Source of the DNA: Myotis daubentonii
Lineage: Eukaryota; Chordata; Mammalia; Chiroptera; Vespertilionidae
Assembly (NCBI RefSeq): GCF_963259705.1
Contig: NC_081844.1
Span: 12,881,715 to 12,945,714, forward strand
Direction of reading: 5' to 3'
Length of the DNA stretch: 64,000 nt
Part shown: in pieces, positions 40,140 through 51,715 of the stretch
Numbering within the stretch: position 1 is the first letter of the stretch
Layout: each line of letters opens with the position of its first letter
Notes under the pieces: model-generated
What the model was told of the DNA's origin: nothing
What the model saw: the letters and a program-made list of their open reading frames with translations, nothing else
The model's database searches: none
Translations under genes and position numbers: made by a program

Positions 40140-40800
40140 ATATTAACTTAAAAGTGTTTTTACAAGTAAAAAAAGACTAATCCCCAATAGAAAAGAGAGC
40201 AGAAACTATTAATAAGTAGTTCATAAGAGAAGAAATTAAAATCACCAAGTACAGAAAAAAATTCAACTTCACTGATGAATAAACGAATGTAAGTTAAAAT
40301 GACAACATGCATTGCTGAAGGGAGTATAAATTTGTACATTCTTCTGAGGAGTGATTAACAGTATGTGTGAAAGACCTTAATATAATGATAAATTTTGGTC
40401 AAGTAATTCTAATTCTTGAAATTTTCCAATTGAAATAATTAAAGCTATGTGCAAAGAATAATTATTGCTCTGATTTTTACAATAGTGAGAAATTAGGATC
40501 ATGTCAAATGCTAACATTAGGAAACTATTTAAATAAATTATAGACTATATAGTGAAAATACACAGGGATATTAAATAATGTTATAAAATATTATTTAATA
40601 ACCTGGGAGAAAGTTTGCTATATTGTGAAATGGTTAAAAGTAGGTTATGTACCAGTGTGAATAGTATGTCTCTGAATAATTTTAAGAATGTGTGTGTTAA
40701 ATGTGGAAGGATATAAGCAAAAATGTTAACCCACATCATTTCTAAACTGATGAGGTTATGAGTAATTTTATTTTTACTTCAATACTCAAAAATTTTTATA
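40140..40800 (+). mobile_element. L1 3' relic
   Basis: 'taagtagttcataagagaag', 'gcattgctgaagggagtata' and 'gaggagtgattaacagtatg' are old L1 ORF2-to-3' UTR sequence. Confidence 0.5.
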
Positions 40801-41064
40801 TTTTTAAATAAGAGGTGTGGTTTTGCTAGAGTAATAGCAACAAATATTCATAAAATGTATGCAGAAAGGAAGGTTAAAAAGGAACTGTGTTTACTGCTGC
40901 CTAACGGGAAAGCAGGTGATTATTGCTTTATTTTTTGTATCTTTTTTCTTTACTTATCATGCATTAATTTCAAAACCACAAAATTTAAACCATAAACTTA
41001 AAACTTAAAGGAAGAGAGGAAGAAGGTTACAGGAATCTACTTCAAAAACTCCAGTATAGTAGAA

Positions 41065-41190
41065 ATGCCGAAATATGTCATTCATTCACTCATTTATTCA
41101 CTTACTTTGCTATTGTTGACACTCAGTGCCTGCTGTGTGCCAAGCACTGTCTTCAACAGCGGGAACACAGCGCTAAAGCAAAACAAGTAT
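41065..41190 (-). mobile_element. L2-class relic
   Basis: 'tcattcattcactcatttat' followed by 'gcctgctgtgtgccaagcac' fits antisense L2. Confidence 0.5.
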
Positions 41191-41789
41191 GGAATTTGCA
41201 GTATATGGTGGAGCTGACATTAAACAAATGTCCCTGTGATGAAATATAATTGGAAATATAATCGGAAAGTGTATTATGCATAAGAACAGGGTTTAATGAG
41301 AATACACCCATGGGAAGTTCATATACATATATATATATATGTGAAAAAATGATATTTGGAGAAGAACTAATAGGAGATAAAGGTCTACTTGGCAACGAGA
41401 AGATGGGAGGAAGGAGGAAGCACGTCAAGGCCGTTTGTTGTCCAGAAACTGGGGAAGAGTTTATTGTGTAATATTTCTGATTATGGAAGACTGAGCAGAG
41501 GATTACAAGTGTGTGCACTTAAGACAGAAGTTATAAAATAATTTTAATAATTCTGAAATTTTGCAATCTCATTCTAATGGGGAAAAAAAGCATTAAATTA
41601 CCATTAGCTCCAAAGATTTGTGTGAATTAACCAATGTCGATAGCAAAAATCTTTAACTGACTGTATCATTATGCATCAATTCTTAGACAGGTAATATCAG
41701 AACCTTTCTATTACCTACGGAAGATTTAATTAGAAGTTTGTTTTGTGGAGAGGATTCATACTCAAAAAAAGAGGACTTTTATTTTTCAG

Positions 41790-41878
41790 CATTAAATGAA
41801 CCCACCATAGACTACGGCTTCCAGAGGCTGCAGAAAGTCATCCCAAGGCATCCTGGAGATCCTGAGAGATTAGCCAAG
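41790..41878 (+). CDS. EBF2: EBF2 exon 11 (linker and helix 1 of HLH region)
   Basis: The exon is 89 nt, residues 337-366: two bases complete an Ala codon, then [20 protein letters not shown] through to ERLAK. This is the link from the TIG domain into the first helix of the COE helix-loop-helix dimerisation region. The acceptor is atttttcag and the donor AAG|gtaaaa, phase 0. No disruption is seen. Confidence 0.96.
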
Positions 41879-43214
41879 GTAAAACACTTTGGAAATTAAC
41901 ATGTGAAAACCGTCTTGTAGGATTTCAGCAAATTTAGATAAATACAGAACCTTAAATCCCTCTAAAATTAAGTTAGGTCTTGAAATTTGGCTAAGCTTTA
42001 GATACAAGATGCACATAAAATATTTACTAACTATGAAATATAAGATGATTAATCTCTGAGGAAATATGAAATCTGAAAACTTGGGCCTATAAAACAGATA
42101 CACTATGAGTATTCAGCTTATAAAACACTGCCAACTTGATGAAAATAAATAATTGTATAATTGCTTAAAACTGTAATTTCTCACTCCTTTGTATTTAAAT
42201 ATAATTTTATTTACACATAATTAGAGGGACACATTAGTCCTCAATCAAGTATTCATTGAGGACTTACTATGTATACAGGTATTTAATGAAGTGAAAAACC
42301 CCTCCGTCTATAATTTATATGAAACACATCACTTTTAAATGAATTTGCTTAGGAAAATTATATCATAAATCTATCCCACTATTTTAGCTTTCTTTTTAAA
42401 AATACATCAATCTATTAGGTATTCAATTAATTGGGAATTAATACATTTTAACATTTATGTTTGCATTTTACGCACACACATTATAATATGCTATGCTCTG
42501 TTTTCTCTACTGTGAGTAAAATTTAAGTACCACAGTTGCTTCTACATCATACTTTTATTTTCAGTTGGAAAAATCCCCAGCCCCACTATTAAATTAGGTG
42601 ATATCTGGAAAGTAGGTTAATAGCAATTTAAAAGGCTGTTAAAAACAGGAGGTGGAAAAGACAAAATGAGAGGAAAGGGATTACTGAATACCAATTCTCT
42701 CTGGTTAAAATGAACAGGGGGAAATATTATTGGAAGAATTCATCTTTATTAGAATAAAATTTTGCAGAAGGCATTGCCAAGATAATTTAAGTACTATGGA
42801 CAACTCCTTGGCAAGCAGCTAAACACAGGCCAATCAATCATTTTAAGAATACTTGATTAATTAGAGAGAGTACCAGGTTTTTTCATGAAATGGCCTGGAA
42901 AGTAGTTCTTAATAAAACTTTCATTACATTATTAATTTTAACCAACTCTACCCCCAATTTGGTTGTTCTCTGTTTTGGTTGCACCACATTTTCTGGATCC
43001 ATTTTATCTAGAGGAATTCCATGTAGACACATATTTATAGAGGGATTTATATGTATGATATTCTACCTCTCAAACCAAACGTAGGACCTCTTGGCTAGTT
43101 ATTTACATTTTAGGGGGATGTCTGGATGTTTTATTTTTATACGTAATTTTCCTTTCTGTTTGCCATTTGGGGTTCTTCCTTTGCATATACCCCACTCTTT
43201 CTTTTCTTTTCTAG
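41879..43214 (+). other. EBF2: EBF2 intron 11 (1.3 kb)
   Basis: A/T-rich, without recognised repeats. It ends in a long pyrimidine tract (cttttcttttctag). No ORF of note. Confidence 0.8.
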
Positions 43215-43386
<172 letters not shown>

Positions 43387-43564
43387 GACATCATTTTGAA
43401 GCGAGCCGCAGATATTGCTGAAGCCCTCTACAGTGTCCCCAGGAATCCCAGCCAGATCCCAGCTCTCTCAAGCTCTCCAGCTCACAGTGGCATGATGGGC
43501 ATCAATTCTTACGGCAGCCAACTTGGGGTCAGCATCTCAGAGTCAACACAGGGAAATAATCAAG
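43387..43564 (+). CDS. EBF2: EBF2 exon 13 (duplicated helix 2 and start of C-terminal domain)
   Basis: The exon is 178 nt: 59 codons plus one base, residues 389-447. It starts [20 protein letters not shown], the second copy of helix 2, then a Ser/Pro-rich linker ([20 protein letters not shown]) and ends QGNNQ. The upstream intron is only 106 bp. The chosen acceptor (ccccgtag) keeps the frame with exon 12; a competing AG 29 nt upstream would not. The donor CAAG|gtacta is weaker than the other donors here. Confidence 0.95.
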
Positions 43565-45117
43565 GTACTACCTTTCTCAGAGTCAAAATCCAAACAATTT
43601 ATACATTTAAAAGGTTAGTCTGCTTGAGTGCAAGGAGCTAAAGTTTGGTTTAAATACCATCAAAAGAGTGTGTCCCCAGATAAGCAATGCAATCACATAC
43701 TATTGGGTTATCTCAAGATTATAAGTGGTATATTATTAGAATTTTAGTTTTTTTGGTGACAAGTAGAATGCCTTTACTTAAGGACCAGACTTACTATTAT
43801 GGTTTTAGAAAAGCTTAGGCTTACTGAATCAGATTTACAGGTATTATTTGAATAGAATTTATACTTCTACCATTGTGATCATCAGACTGAATAATGGAAA
43901 GAAGCTGATTTATTGACATTATTGTTTGTTATACACAACTCTCTCTTCCTAGTAACCAAGGGTGAATGACTTGGTTTTATTTGGCAACTTCTTTTTGTGT
44001 ATTACCTCAGATACAAAAAATAGCAACCAGTTTATACAGTTAATTGTGCTTTTACATGTAAAGTATATCATGTAAATAATTTTGTCATTGATGTTGAAAG
44101 GTGCTAAATTTGTCATAAATCATTTTTAGATGTAAATAATCATAATAATGTCTCTAACCTTGAGGTAATTTTATTTCTAATTTTGTTCACCCATTGGATG
44201 GAAACTCCTCATTCCTACATCCAGGGTGATTTCTTGCAGAAGGGTGGGTGGGGTATAATATTACTTTTTTTTCTTCAAATTTTGGTTATTTCCTAAATAG
44301 TTCTAGAGAGTTTCCTCACAGTGGGTGACTTCAGGATAGGTTAGGTGATGTCTCTGTGTAAGGGCTTTAGAAGTATGAGGAGGACTCACTGTCCCTTCCC
44401 TTATCCCTTTTAGAGGCTGGATTTACCCAAACTCCCCTGCTGATGTTCCCAAGTCTTTGGTCAAAGAACAGCACATTTAAATGAGCTTATCAACACTTTT
44501 TGAATGAAAATGTTTCCCACTCCCACCCAGGGCATGGCAACAAATTTGAACGTTCCCAAAGCTGTGACATGTAGAATACTAGTGGCCCTTGAGGTGTTAT
44601 CAGAATGCCTTTTCCCCACCACTCCCAGAACAGATGCTATGGCGTGTTTAATTTGGGAAATACTAGGTTAGCAAAGTTAAATTAGTTTAGGTATTCTCTA
44701 GGTCCCTCATATGCCAATCTTCAAAGAATGACTACAGTATGCAACATCTGCCACACTTTGTTTGACCACACAATGCTTTTCTCAGTGATACTTATTAATA
44801 TCTCATAGGGCTCTAGTGTTATATGAAATATGATTTGGGAGATGTCAGTATACATTGCCATTAGTCATTCCTTGGTGAGGTTGACTGCAAATGTAAAAGC
44901 AGATGAAGGAGGGACCGTGAGGGACATGGCCTTGAGTAGGATGGGGAAGGGAAAGGAAGTATTAAAGGATGAAGGTAAGATGCGCACTTTCCACCCCGTC
45001 CAGGATCAGGTTGGTGGTGCTTTGTAGTCTGGGCTGATCTGGATCTGTGCTGCCATGTTTGCTCTGTACTATGTGTGCACATTGGTTCGTTTACCCAGGC
45101 TTTTCTTGGTTGTCCAG
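43565..45117 (+). other. EBF2: EBF2 intron 13 (1.6 kb)
   Basis: Starts with the weak donor gtacta and ends tgtccag. No recognised repeats and no ORF of note; A/T-rich. Confidence 0.8.
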
Positions 45118-45303
45118 GTTACATCCGCAACACAAGCAGCATCTCTCCTCGGGGCTACTCTTCCAGCTCTACCCCTCAGCAGTCTAATTACAGCACCTCC
45201 AGTAACAGTATGAATGGCTACAGCAACGTCCCCATGGCCAACCTGGGCGTTCCAGGGTCACCAGGATTTCTAAACGGCTCCCCCACAGGCTCCCCTTATG
45301 GAA
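45118..45303 (+). CDS. EBF2: EBF2 exon 14 (Ser/Thr/Asn-rich transactivation domain)
   Basis: The exon is 186 nt, residues 448-509 plus the first base of the next codon. It encodes a low-complexity C-terminal activation region rich in Ser, Thr, Asn and Gly: [20 protein letters not shown], then [20 protein letters not shown] and ending SPYG. The choice of residues after SMNGYS separates EBF2 from EBF1 and EBF3. Acceptor tgtccag, donor GGAA|gtaagt (consensus), phase 1. Confidence 0.96.
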
Positions 45304-45654
45304 GTAAGTTCCCTCTCCACTGTCTGCCTCTCCCTGTCTCTGTCCCTGGGTTTTACTGTTCAGACTTTTGAGCGAGAGTTGTCCTCCTTCCTACATCTCA
45401 CTGCCCCATGAAGGAAGAGCCCAGTTCCTTTCCTGCCTGCCTTTTGTTCTTTTCCCTTCACTAGACTTAGGCTCCTTTGGTTACTCCAAGTCTTGGGGCA
45501 GGGCAGGGGCGGTGGGGCAGATGGGAGGAGAAGAAAGAGGGGAAATGTTTCTTTTTTTAAACAGAGAAAGAGCATATCTAGCTTGTGTAGATAGAGGAGA
45601 GGAATTCAGATTCCATGAAGAGTAATGTATACTCTTCACCAGGGGTTTTCAGAT

Positions 45655-45790
45655 ATGATGTTTTATTTAATCCTCCTAAGAACTTTCTGAGGTCAATATC
45701 ATTATCCCATTGTTCCAGGTGAGGAGGTTTAGGTGCACAGCAAATCACTGACTTACCTGAGACCACAGGGCAGGGTAATCATTTCAACAT
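45655..45790 (-). mobile_element. MIR relic
   Basis: 'ttatcccattgttccaggtg' and 'acttacctgagaccacaggg' resemble antisense MIR. Confidence 0.5.
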
Positions 45791-45873
45791 AGAAGTTATG
45801 ACTTCACGTTATTCTGTGCATCCCACCAGGCTCCCTTTTTACTGTGTTACATGGCTCTCTCCTCCATCCAAAG

Positions 45874-46133
45874 CAGCGATTTTCAACCCCTTTCATCTCA
45901 TGGCAGACATAATCTAATTACTAAAACTCTGCGGCACATCAAAAAATATATATATTTTGCTGATCTGACAAAAAAAGTATAATTTTGATTCATTCCACCA
46001 GATGGCTATTGTTATGTTGGCTGTTGTCATTTTTTTATTTGACAATCTAAGGGAAAAGAGGTCAGTGCCCCTGACTAAATGGTCAGGTATTGCATGTTTT
46101 TAAAATTCTTGTGGCATACTGTGTAAAAGTTGC
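45874..46133. mobile_element. Short hAT-type element, about 260 bp
   Basis: Starts CAGCGATTTTCAACCCCTTT; the right end (tgtaaaagttgctattc) is a decayed inverted copy. 'gcggcacatcaaaaaat' near the left mirrors 'cttgtggcatact' on the right. No target duplication could be fixed. Confidence 0.6.
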
Positions 46134-46185
46134 TATTCTAGAGAGATGGATTTGACAACTTGTGAGAGTGATACATGGAGATAAA

Positions 46186-46455
46186 ACCTTTTAAAAAATT
46201 TAAGTATGGTTGGTGTACAATATTACATTGATTTCAGGCGTACAATATTTATGTACCTTCCAGTGTGATTACCACACTAAGTCTAGTCATCTGTCATTGT
46301 GCAAACTTATCATGGCCCAGAAATTCCACTTTTGGGTATTTAGCCAGAAAAACAAAACCACTAATTTAAAAAAATATATGCACCCTTGTGTTCATTGCAG
46401 CATTATTTACAATAACCAAGATATGGAAGCAACCAGGACCCATCAATAGATGAAT
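46186..46455. mobile_element. L1 3' fragment in two opposite orientations
   Basis: 46186-46310 ('gattttaggcgtacaat'-like, 'ttccagtgtgattaccac') reads as antisense L1 3' UTR, while 46320-46455 ('ttcattgcagcattatttac', 'aataaccaagatatgg') reads as sense ORF2 3' end. This is the layout left by an inverted insertion. Confidence 0.55.
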
Positions 46456-47534
46456 GGAGAGACAGAACCTCCTAATCTTGACCTATGGGCTAGCAGCAAG
46501 CTAGATGTTCCAGGAAGTTATGAAAACTCACTCAGCTTGCTTTCAGGGCTAAACTGGGAACTTACACAAGCTAAGAGAACATGTGTTTTTCAAACCTACT
46601 TAGGGGATACTTCAGGCCAGGAGAGAAGCCACCATGGAGAGTCTGAGTGATTGAGTGGGGTGTTCTTGAAATGTTACATCCTGTGGCAGGCTTTGCAGCA
46701 GATCCTCATTCCCAGACTGGTTCCCTCATGCCAGGAACAAAGGCGAGTCAAGGTCGACATACAGCCCCTTCCACCACAGCTCAGGAGGTGACATGCCAAG
46801 GATCTGGAGGCTGCCGCTCAGCCTTTGGGTCTATGGTTCCCTATTGAGTTCTTTCTGGGATATGTGTTTGGTTCATCACACTCGGCACCCTACTGAATAT
46901 GATAAGGACACAGCAACCAGGGAGCAGAGACAGGAGAGGTTGGTTCTTCTAGTACCACTAAAATCTGATGACATGAGTTCTGTGTTGTATGATCCAGATC
47001 AATTAGACCAGAATGATCTAGAAAAACAAACTTTTGCTTGATTTATTTAGTTCTTTTTGCGTTTTTTTTTTGTTTTGTTTTGTTTTTTACCTTATCCTGT
47101 TTCAAAAATTGGGGAATTGTAGCGGCCAGATGGGTATTATGAAAGTAGAAGATAGAAAATGTAAGAAACTGAGATAAAAGAAAAAATATGGATAGGGAAA
47201 TTAGATGAAGCCAAGGACAGGTATGGATGCCATTCAGTCATTCAAGGGAGCCATTGTTTTGGTTCAGAGACTTACAAGATGGTAAAGCAAAGAGAGGAGC
47301 TATTTGCTATAAGCGTTAGTGTCCACCGTATATTGTTAGTAGCTCAGGAGAAACTTGAATTTTCTGTTGCCAAGACCTTGTAGAGGTTTCTCCCTGCATC
47401 CTTGTGGAGAGGGGACCTGTGTGCAGAATGGATCACATCATCAACAGCCCCTACAAGTGGTAGAGGGCAAGAGAGCCATTATGTAAATAATGTCCCCTAT
47501 CAGTGGTGACAACAATAAGAGGAATTCATTATTG

Positions 47535-47720
47535 CATTCCAGTTTAACAGCCTATCAGGCTTGTCACATGTACAGTCCAGTCAGATCCTCACAACACCCT
47601 ATGATGTGGATATAATAATGGTAATAATTATAATTATCATAATTTCTCCTCTAAGATATTAATAATTATTAAATCACTTACTCAAGGATTGTTAATAAAT
47701 AGCAAAAGTGAGACTAGTCA
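47535..47720 (-). mobile_element. MIR relic
   Basis: 'cagatcctcacaacacccta' and 'aatcacttactcaaggattg' follow antisense MIR. Confidence 0.5.
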
Positions 47721-47908
47721 TCAGATTCAGAATACCAAGTTTTTAAATTATTCAATAATGTAAGAAATATTTCACATATTTATAATACATTATTAGACTG
47801 AAACATATGAAATGAATATCACATGTTCAAGCATGCATTTATGAATAAAATGTGTGTATTTGGTTGAACCATATGAAATGGTCATTTTTGTAGATCAAAA
47901 ATGGTCAA

Positions 47909-48112
47909 GCCCTGGTTGGTGTGGCTCAGTAGGTTGGAGCATTGTCCTGTGCACCAAAGGGTGGCGGGTTCAATTCTTGGTCAGGGCATATGCCCAAGTT
48001 GCAAGTTGGATCCCCAGTCCAGATGCATATGGGAGGCAACCCATCGATGTTTCTCTCTCACATTGATGTTTCTTTCTCTTTCTTCCTTTCTCTCTAAAAT
48101 CAATAAAAACAT
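47909..48112 (+). mobile_element. Ves SINE
   Basis: Starts gccctggttggtgtggctca; ends 'ctctctaaaatcaataaaaa'. No clear duplication. Confidence 0.92.
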
Positions 48113-48154
48113 ATATAATAATATAGTGTGCAGTGTAGGAGAAAGTTGGGAGGG

Positions 48155-48205
48155 AGAGGATAGATAGATGATAGATAGATAGATAGGTAGATAGATATAC
48201 AGACA
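48155..48205 (+). repeat. Interrupted (TAGA)n microsatellite
   Basis: 'gatagatagatgatagatag' type array, imperfect, 40 bp after the SINE tail. Confidence 0.8.
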
Positions 48206-48388
48206 AACATAGATAATGGATAGATAAATGGAAATGCCTGATATTTCTTTTCCATAATTCATTTGATAAGGAGGAACCCTTCCTATACCAGCAACTGACA
48301 CCTTACTTTCACTACCCTTTCTTGATCACTCAATCGTATGCCACAGGAAAAATAATAAACTCAAAGTCTTCAAAGTAAACAAGACAGT

Positions 48389-48630
48389 GCCCTGGTTGGC
48401 ATGGGTCAATGGTTAGAGCATCAACCCATACACGAAAGGGTTATGGGTTTGATTCCTGGTTGAGAGCACATACCTGGATTGCAGGTTCACTCCCTGTGGG
48501 GGGCAACCAGTTGATGTGTTTCTCTCACGTCGATGTTTCTCTCTCTGTCTTTCTCTCTCTCCCTCCCTCCTTCCCTCCCTTACACTCTCTCTAAATAGCA
48601 ATGGAGAAAATATCCTCAGGTGAGGATTAA
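48389..48630 (+). mobile_element. Ves SINE
   Basis: Starts gccctggttggcatgggtca; ends 'cctcaggtgaggattaac'. Confidence 0.92.
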
Positions 48631-49749
48631 CAACAGCATACACAGAATAGAAAGAGGAAGATGCCCTGCCCAACAGGAGTGGGAAACAGCCAAGAGCCTC
48701 CTCCTACCTCCTACTGGGTGTGTGTGGTCCTTGCACCTTCATTTTCTGAGGGAGGGTCTGAAGGAGTTTCAGACTGAGAATGGGAAACGAAACAGTGCAC
48801 TCATTAATTCATTACAATAAAATCCTCTACTGCTAAATTACAAAATACCCTGTGGAGTTCATCACAATAATATCTGACCTGTCTTTCTAATTTCTAACCA
48901 CTAAGTCTTAACATCTCTGGCAAATACAAAAAAAAAGGAAAGGATTAAAGGATTTTTATCAGTTCAGGTGCATGTGTCTGAAAACAGCATTCTATAAGTT
49001 TTCATTTTATTTTTTAAACTAAAAAAAAAAAAAAAAAGTCTGATGTGGCCAGGCCAGGCCATGGAACAATCACTTGTTAGAGACATTAAAAAGAAATAAA
49101 GCCAAGTCTTTTGGTCAAGTTGACTTACATTATGGCCAATGCAGAGTATCAAAAACCTGCATCTTTACTGCTTTTTCTCTCACACAACTTCAAAAATGGC
49201 CAAACAGATGTTTTTTCAATTTCACATACAAACTTCACTTCCTGGCGGTAGCAGTGTGTGCCAAGTTCCAGCTCAGTGCAAGTTTTTATGGCTGAATTCT
49301 AAACCCCTGACAATAGGGGGTTATAATGAAATGCTGACAGACACCTGAGTGCCAGCAAATGCAATGGCTCGATGCAAAGGAGGATGTGTGCCCACTGAGG
49401 TCCAGCTGGGACCGTGTAAGCCAATCAATCCTTAGAAGAAGAAAAGTGGTTTTTCCTTAACTCCCCATGTTCACAGAGATTTCTGGGCCAGGAGTGCTGG
49501 CCTTTACTTTGGCCTTTATCCATAGCGAGAGATGTCCAGAGAAATTCTCAATGGTACATGTGATCAACTTTCCCAAATTGGTGCACTCTGGTATCCCCAA
49601 AGATGGCCTACTCAAACTGCAACACCCAGGGGCCACTTCTTCCAAAGCAGAATAGCCACCAAGCAAATCCAAAATTTTGGAACAAAATCCATAAGACAAA
49701 AATCCAACCTGTCCTCAGAGACTCCTACTTTACTCACATAGTCTTAGAC

Positions 49750-49958
49750 CAGTGGTCGGCAAACTCATTAGTCAACAGAGCCAAATCAACAGTACTTCTT
49801 CAAAATAGACTCGCCCAGGCCAAAAACCGACTTCTGCGCATGGGCCACGAAGTTTCAATCGCACTGTACGCACGCCTGCACATGGTATTTTGTGGAAGAG
49901 CCACACTCAAGGGGCCAAAGAGCCGCATGTGGCTTGCGAGCCAGTTTGTCGACCACAG
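49750..49958. mobile_element. Non-autonomous hAT element (MITE), 209 bp, with 8-bp target duplication
   Basis: Terminal repeats CAGTGGTCGGCAAACT and AGTTTGTCGACCACAG; target duplication TCTTAGAC at 49742-49749 and 49959-49966 is perfect. No transposase. The 8-bp duplication and CAG ends are hAT features. The family name was not identified. Confidence 0.9.
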
Positions 49959-50121
49959 TCTTAGACTATGCCCTGAGCCTCAATACTTTTATATTTTCAA
50001 AAATAAATATCAAGATATTTGCTATTGTAGATTATTAAATGATTTTTGTAGAAAAATTGGAGCTCATGAAAATAGTTTTAAAAAGAAAACCTACTCTCAC
50101 CATAAATAAAACAACATTGTT

Positions 50122-50333
50122 GCCCTCGCCAGTGTGACTCGGTTGGGCATCGTCATGTGCACCGAAAGGTTGCCTGTTCATTTCCCTGTCAGAGCACATG
50201 CCTGAATTGTGGGTTCGATTCCCAGTAGGGGGTGTACAAGGAGACAGCTGATCGATGTTTAGCTTTCACATTAATGTTTCTCTCTCTCCCTCTCCCTTTG
50301 TCTCTCTCTAAAACTCAATTTAAAAAAAATTTT
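50122..50333 (+). mobile_element. Ves SINE
   Basis: Starts gccctcgccagtgtgactcg; includes 'gtgggttcgattcccagtag'. Confidence 0.9.
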
Positions 50334-50498
50334 TAAAACCTTGTTAACATTTTCATATATTTCTTTTGTCTTTTTCTTCAAGAAAGAAAAAATGTCCAAT
50401 TACAATAGTAGCATGCTCATCAACACTAATAAAAGAGAAAAATGGTAATTGGCGTACGACAATACCCTTTTCATTGGCTAATCAGGGCTATATGCAAA

Positions 50499-50568
50499 TT
50501 AACTGCCAACTATGATTGGCAGTTAACTGCCAACTAAGATTGGCAGTTAACTGCCAACAAGATGGCGG
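50499..50568 (+). repeat. Three tandem 22-24-bp units, self-complementary
   Basis: Units TTAACTGCCAACTATGATTG..., with TTGGCAGTTAA complementary to TTAACTGCCAA. Copies start at 50499, 50523 and 50547; the last is shortened. Confidence 0.9.
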
Positions 50569-50974
50569 TTAATTTGCATATGTAGGCACAATGCAGGGAG
50601 GCAAAAGGGAAAGCAGGAAGAAGCCCCCTGCCACTGACAGTGATTGGAAACCCAGGGGGGAGCTAAGAGCTGGGGGGCAGGGCAAAGGCGGCCCCGGGGC
50701 CGCCTTTGCCCTGCTCCCCAGCCGTGATCGGAGAATTAGGTGCCTTTGCCGCCCTGGCCAGTGATAGCAGGAAGTAGGGGTGGAGCCAGCAATGGGAGCT
50801 GGGCACGGTCGAAGCTGGCAGTCCCGGGAGCTAGGGGTCCCTTGCCTGGGCCTAAAGCGAAGCCCACGATAGCGGGGCCGCTGCAGCTGCGGGTCCCCGC
50901 TACCCGAGCCGGACGCCTCAGCCAGAGGCGTTAGACCTGGGCAGGGGCGGAGCCTGCAACCGCGGGGAGCTGGG

Positions 50975-51610
50975 GGTCCCCTGCCCAGGCCTGACACCTC
51001 TGCCAGAGGCCTCAGGCCTGGTCAAGGGGGCAATCCGGTGATTGGTGATCGGAGGGTGATGAGGGTCAACTCCTCTGGCCGAGGCATCAGGCCTGCGTGG
51101 TGGCTGAGCCGGGGATTGGGGGGATATGATGGTCCCCTTGCCCAGGCCTGAAGCCTGGGTCAGAGGCGTCAGGCTTGGGCGGGGGGTGGAGCAAGCGATC
51201 AGAGGGAGATGGGGGTCCCCTGCCCAGGCATGATTCCTGGGCCAGAGGCCTCAGGCCTGGGCGTGGGCCAGAGCCAGTGATCGGGGGGAGATGGGGGTCC
51301 CCTGTCCAAGCCTGACACCTCTGGCGGAGGTGTCAGGCCTGGGCAAGGGGCCGATCAGGTGATCGGAGGGTGATGGGGGTCTACGCCTCTGGCTGAGGCA
51401 TCAGGCCTGGGCAAGGGGCAGAGCCAGCAATCGGAGGGGTCTGGGGGTCCCCTTCCCAGGCCTGATGCCTGGGCCAGAGGCATCAGGCCTGGGCTGGGGG
51501 CAGAACCAGTGATGGGGGGAAATGAGGTTTCCCTGCCCAGGCCTGACACCTCTGTCAGAGCCGTCAGGCCTGGGCAAGGGGCCGATCCTGCGATTGGAGG
51601 GTGATAGGGG
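50975..51610 (+). repeat. GC-rich tandem repeats of about 80 bp inside the Helitron
   Basis: About eight units sharing 'cccaggcctga', 'gccagaggc', 'tcaggcctgggc' and 'gatcgg...gatggggg' at spacings near 76-83 bp. Units are of two alternating kinds. Confidence 0.8.
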
Positions 51611-51715
51611 TCAACGCCTGAGGGCTCCCAGTATGTGAGAGGGGGCAGGCTGGGCTGAGGGACACTCCCCCCCACACACACCCAGTGCACGAATTTCGTG
51701 CACCGGGCCCCTAGT

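Larger units (their letters stand above)
50420..51714 (+). mobile_element. HeliBat-type non-autonomous Helitron, 1295 bp
   Basis: 5' end TCAACACTAATAAAAGAG preceded by A; 3' end a strong hairpin (CGGTGCACGAA with its complement, about 51684-51709) followed by CTAG at 51711-51714 and T. No Rep/helicase ORF. The interior has a 24-bp tandem array near the 5' end and GC-rich 80-bp repeats. Confidence 0.92.

Noticed and set aside
49603..50109. 168-codon open frame on the + strand
   Set aside because: Spans a hAT MITE and intron sequence, with no domain or homologue I recognise.
50569..50997. 142-codon open frame on the - strand
   Set aside because: Proline-rich product of the GC-rich Helitron interior; no Rep or helicase motif.
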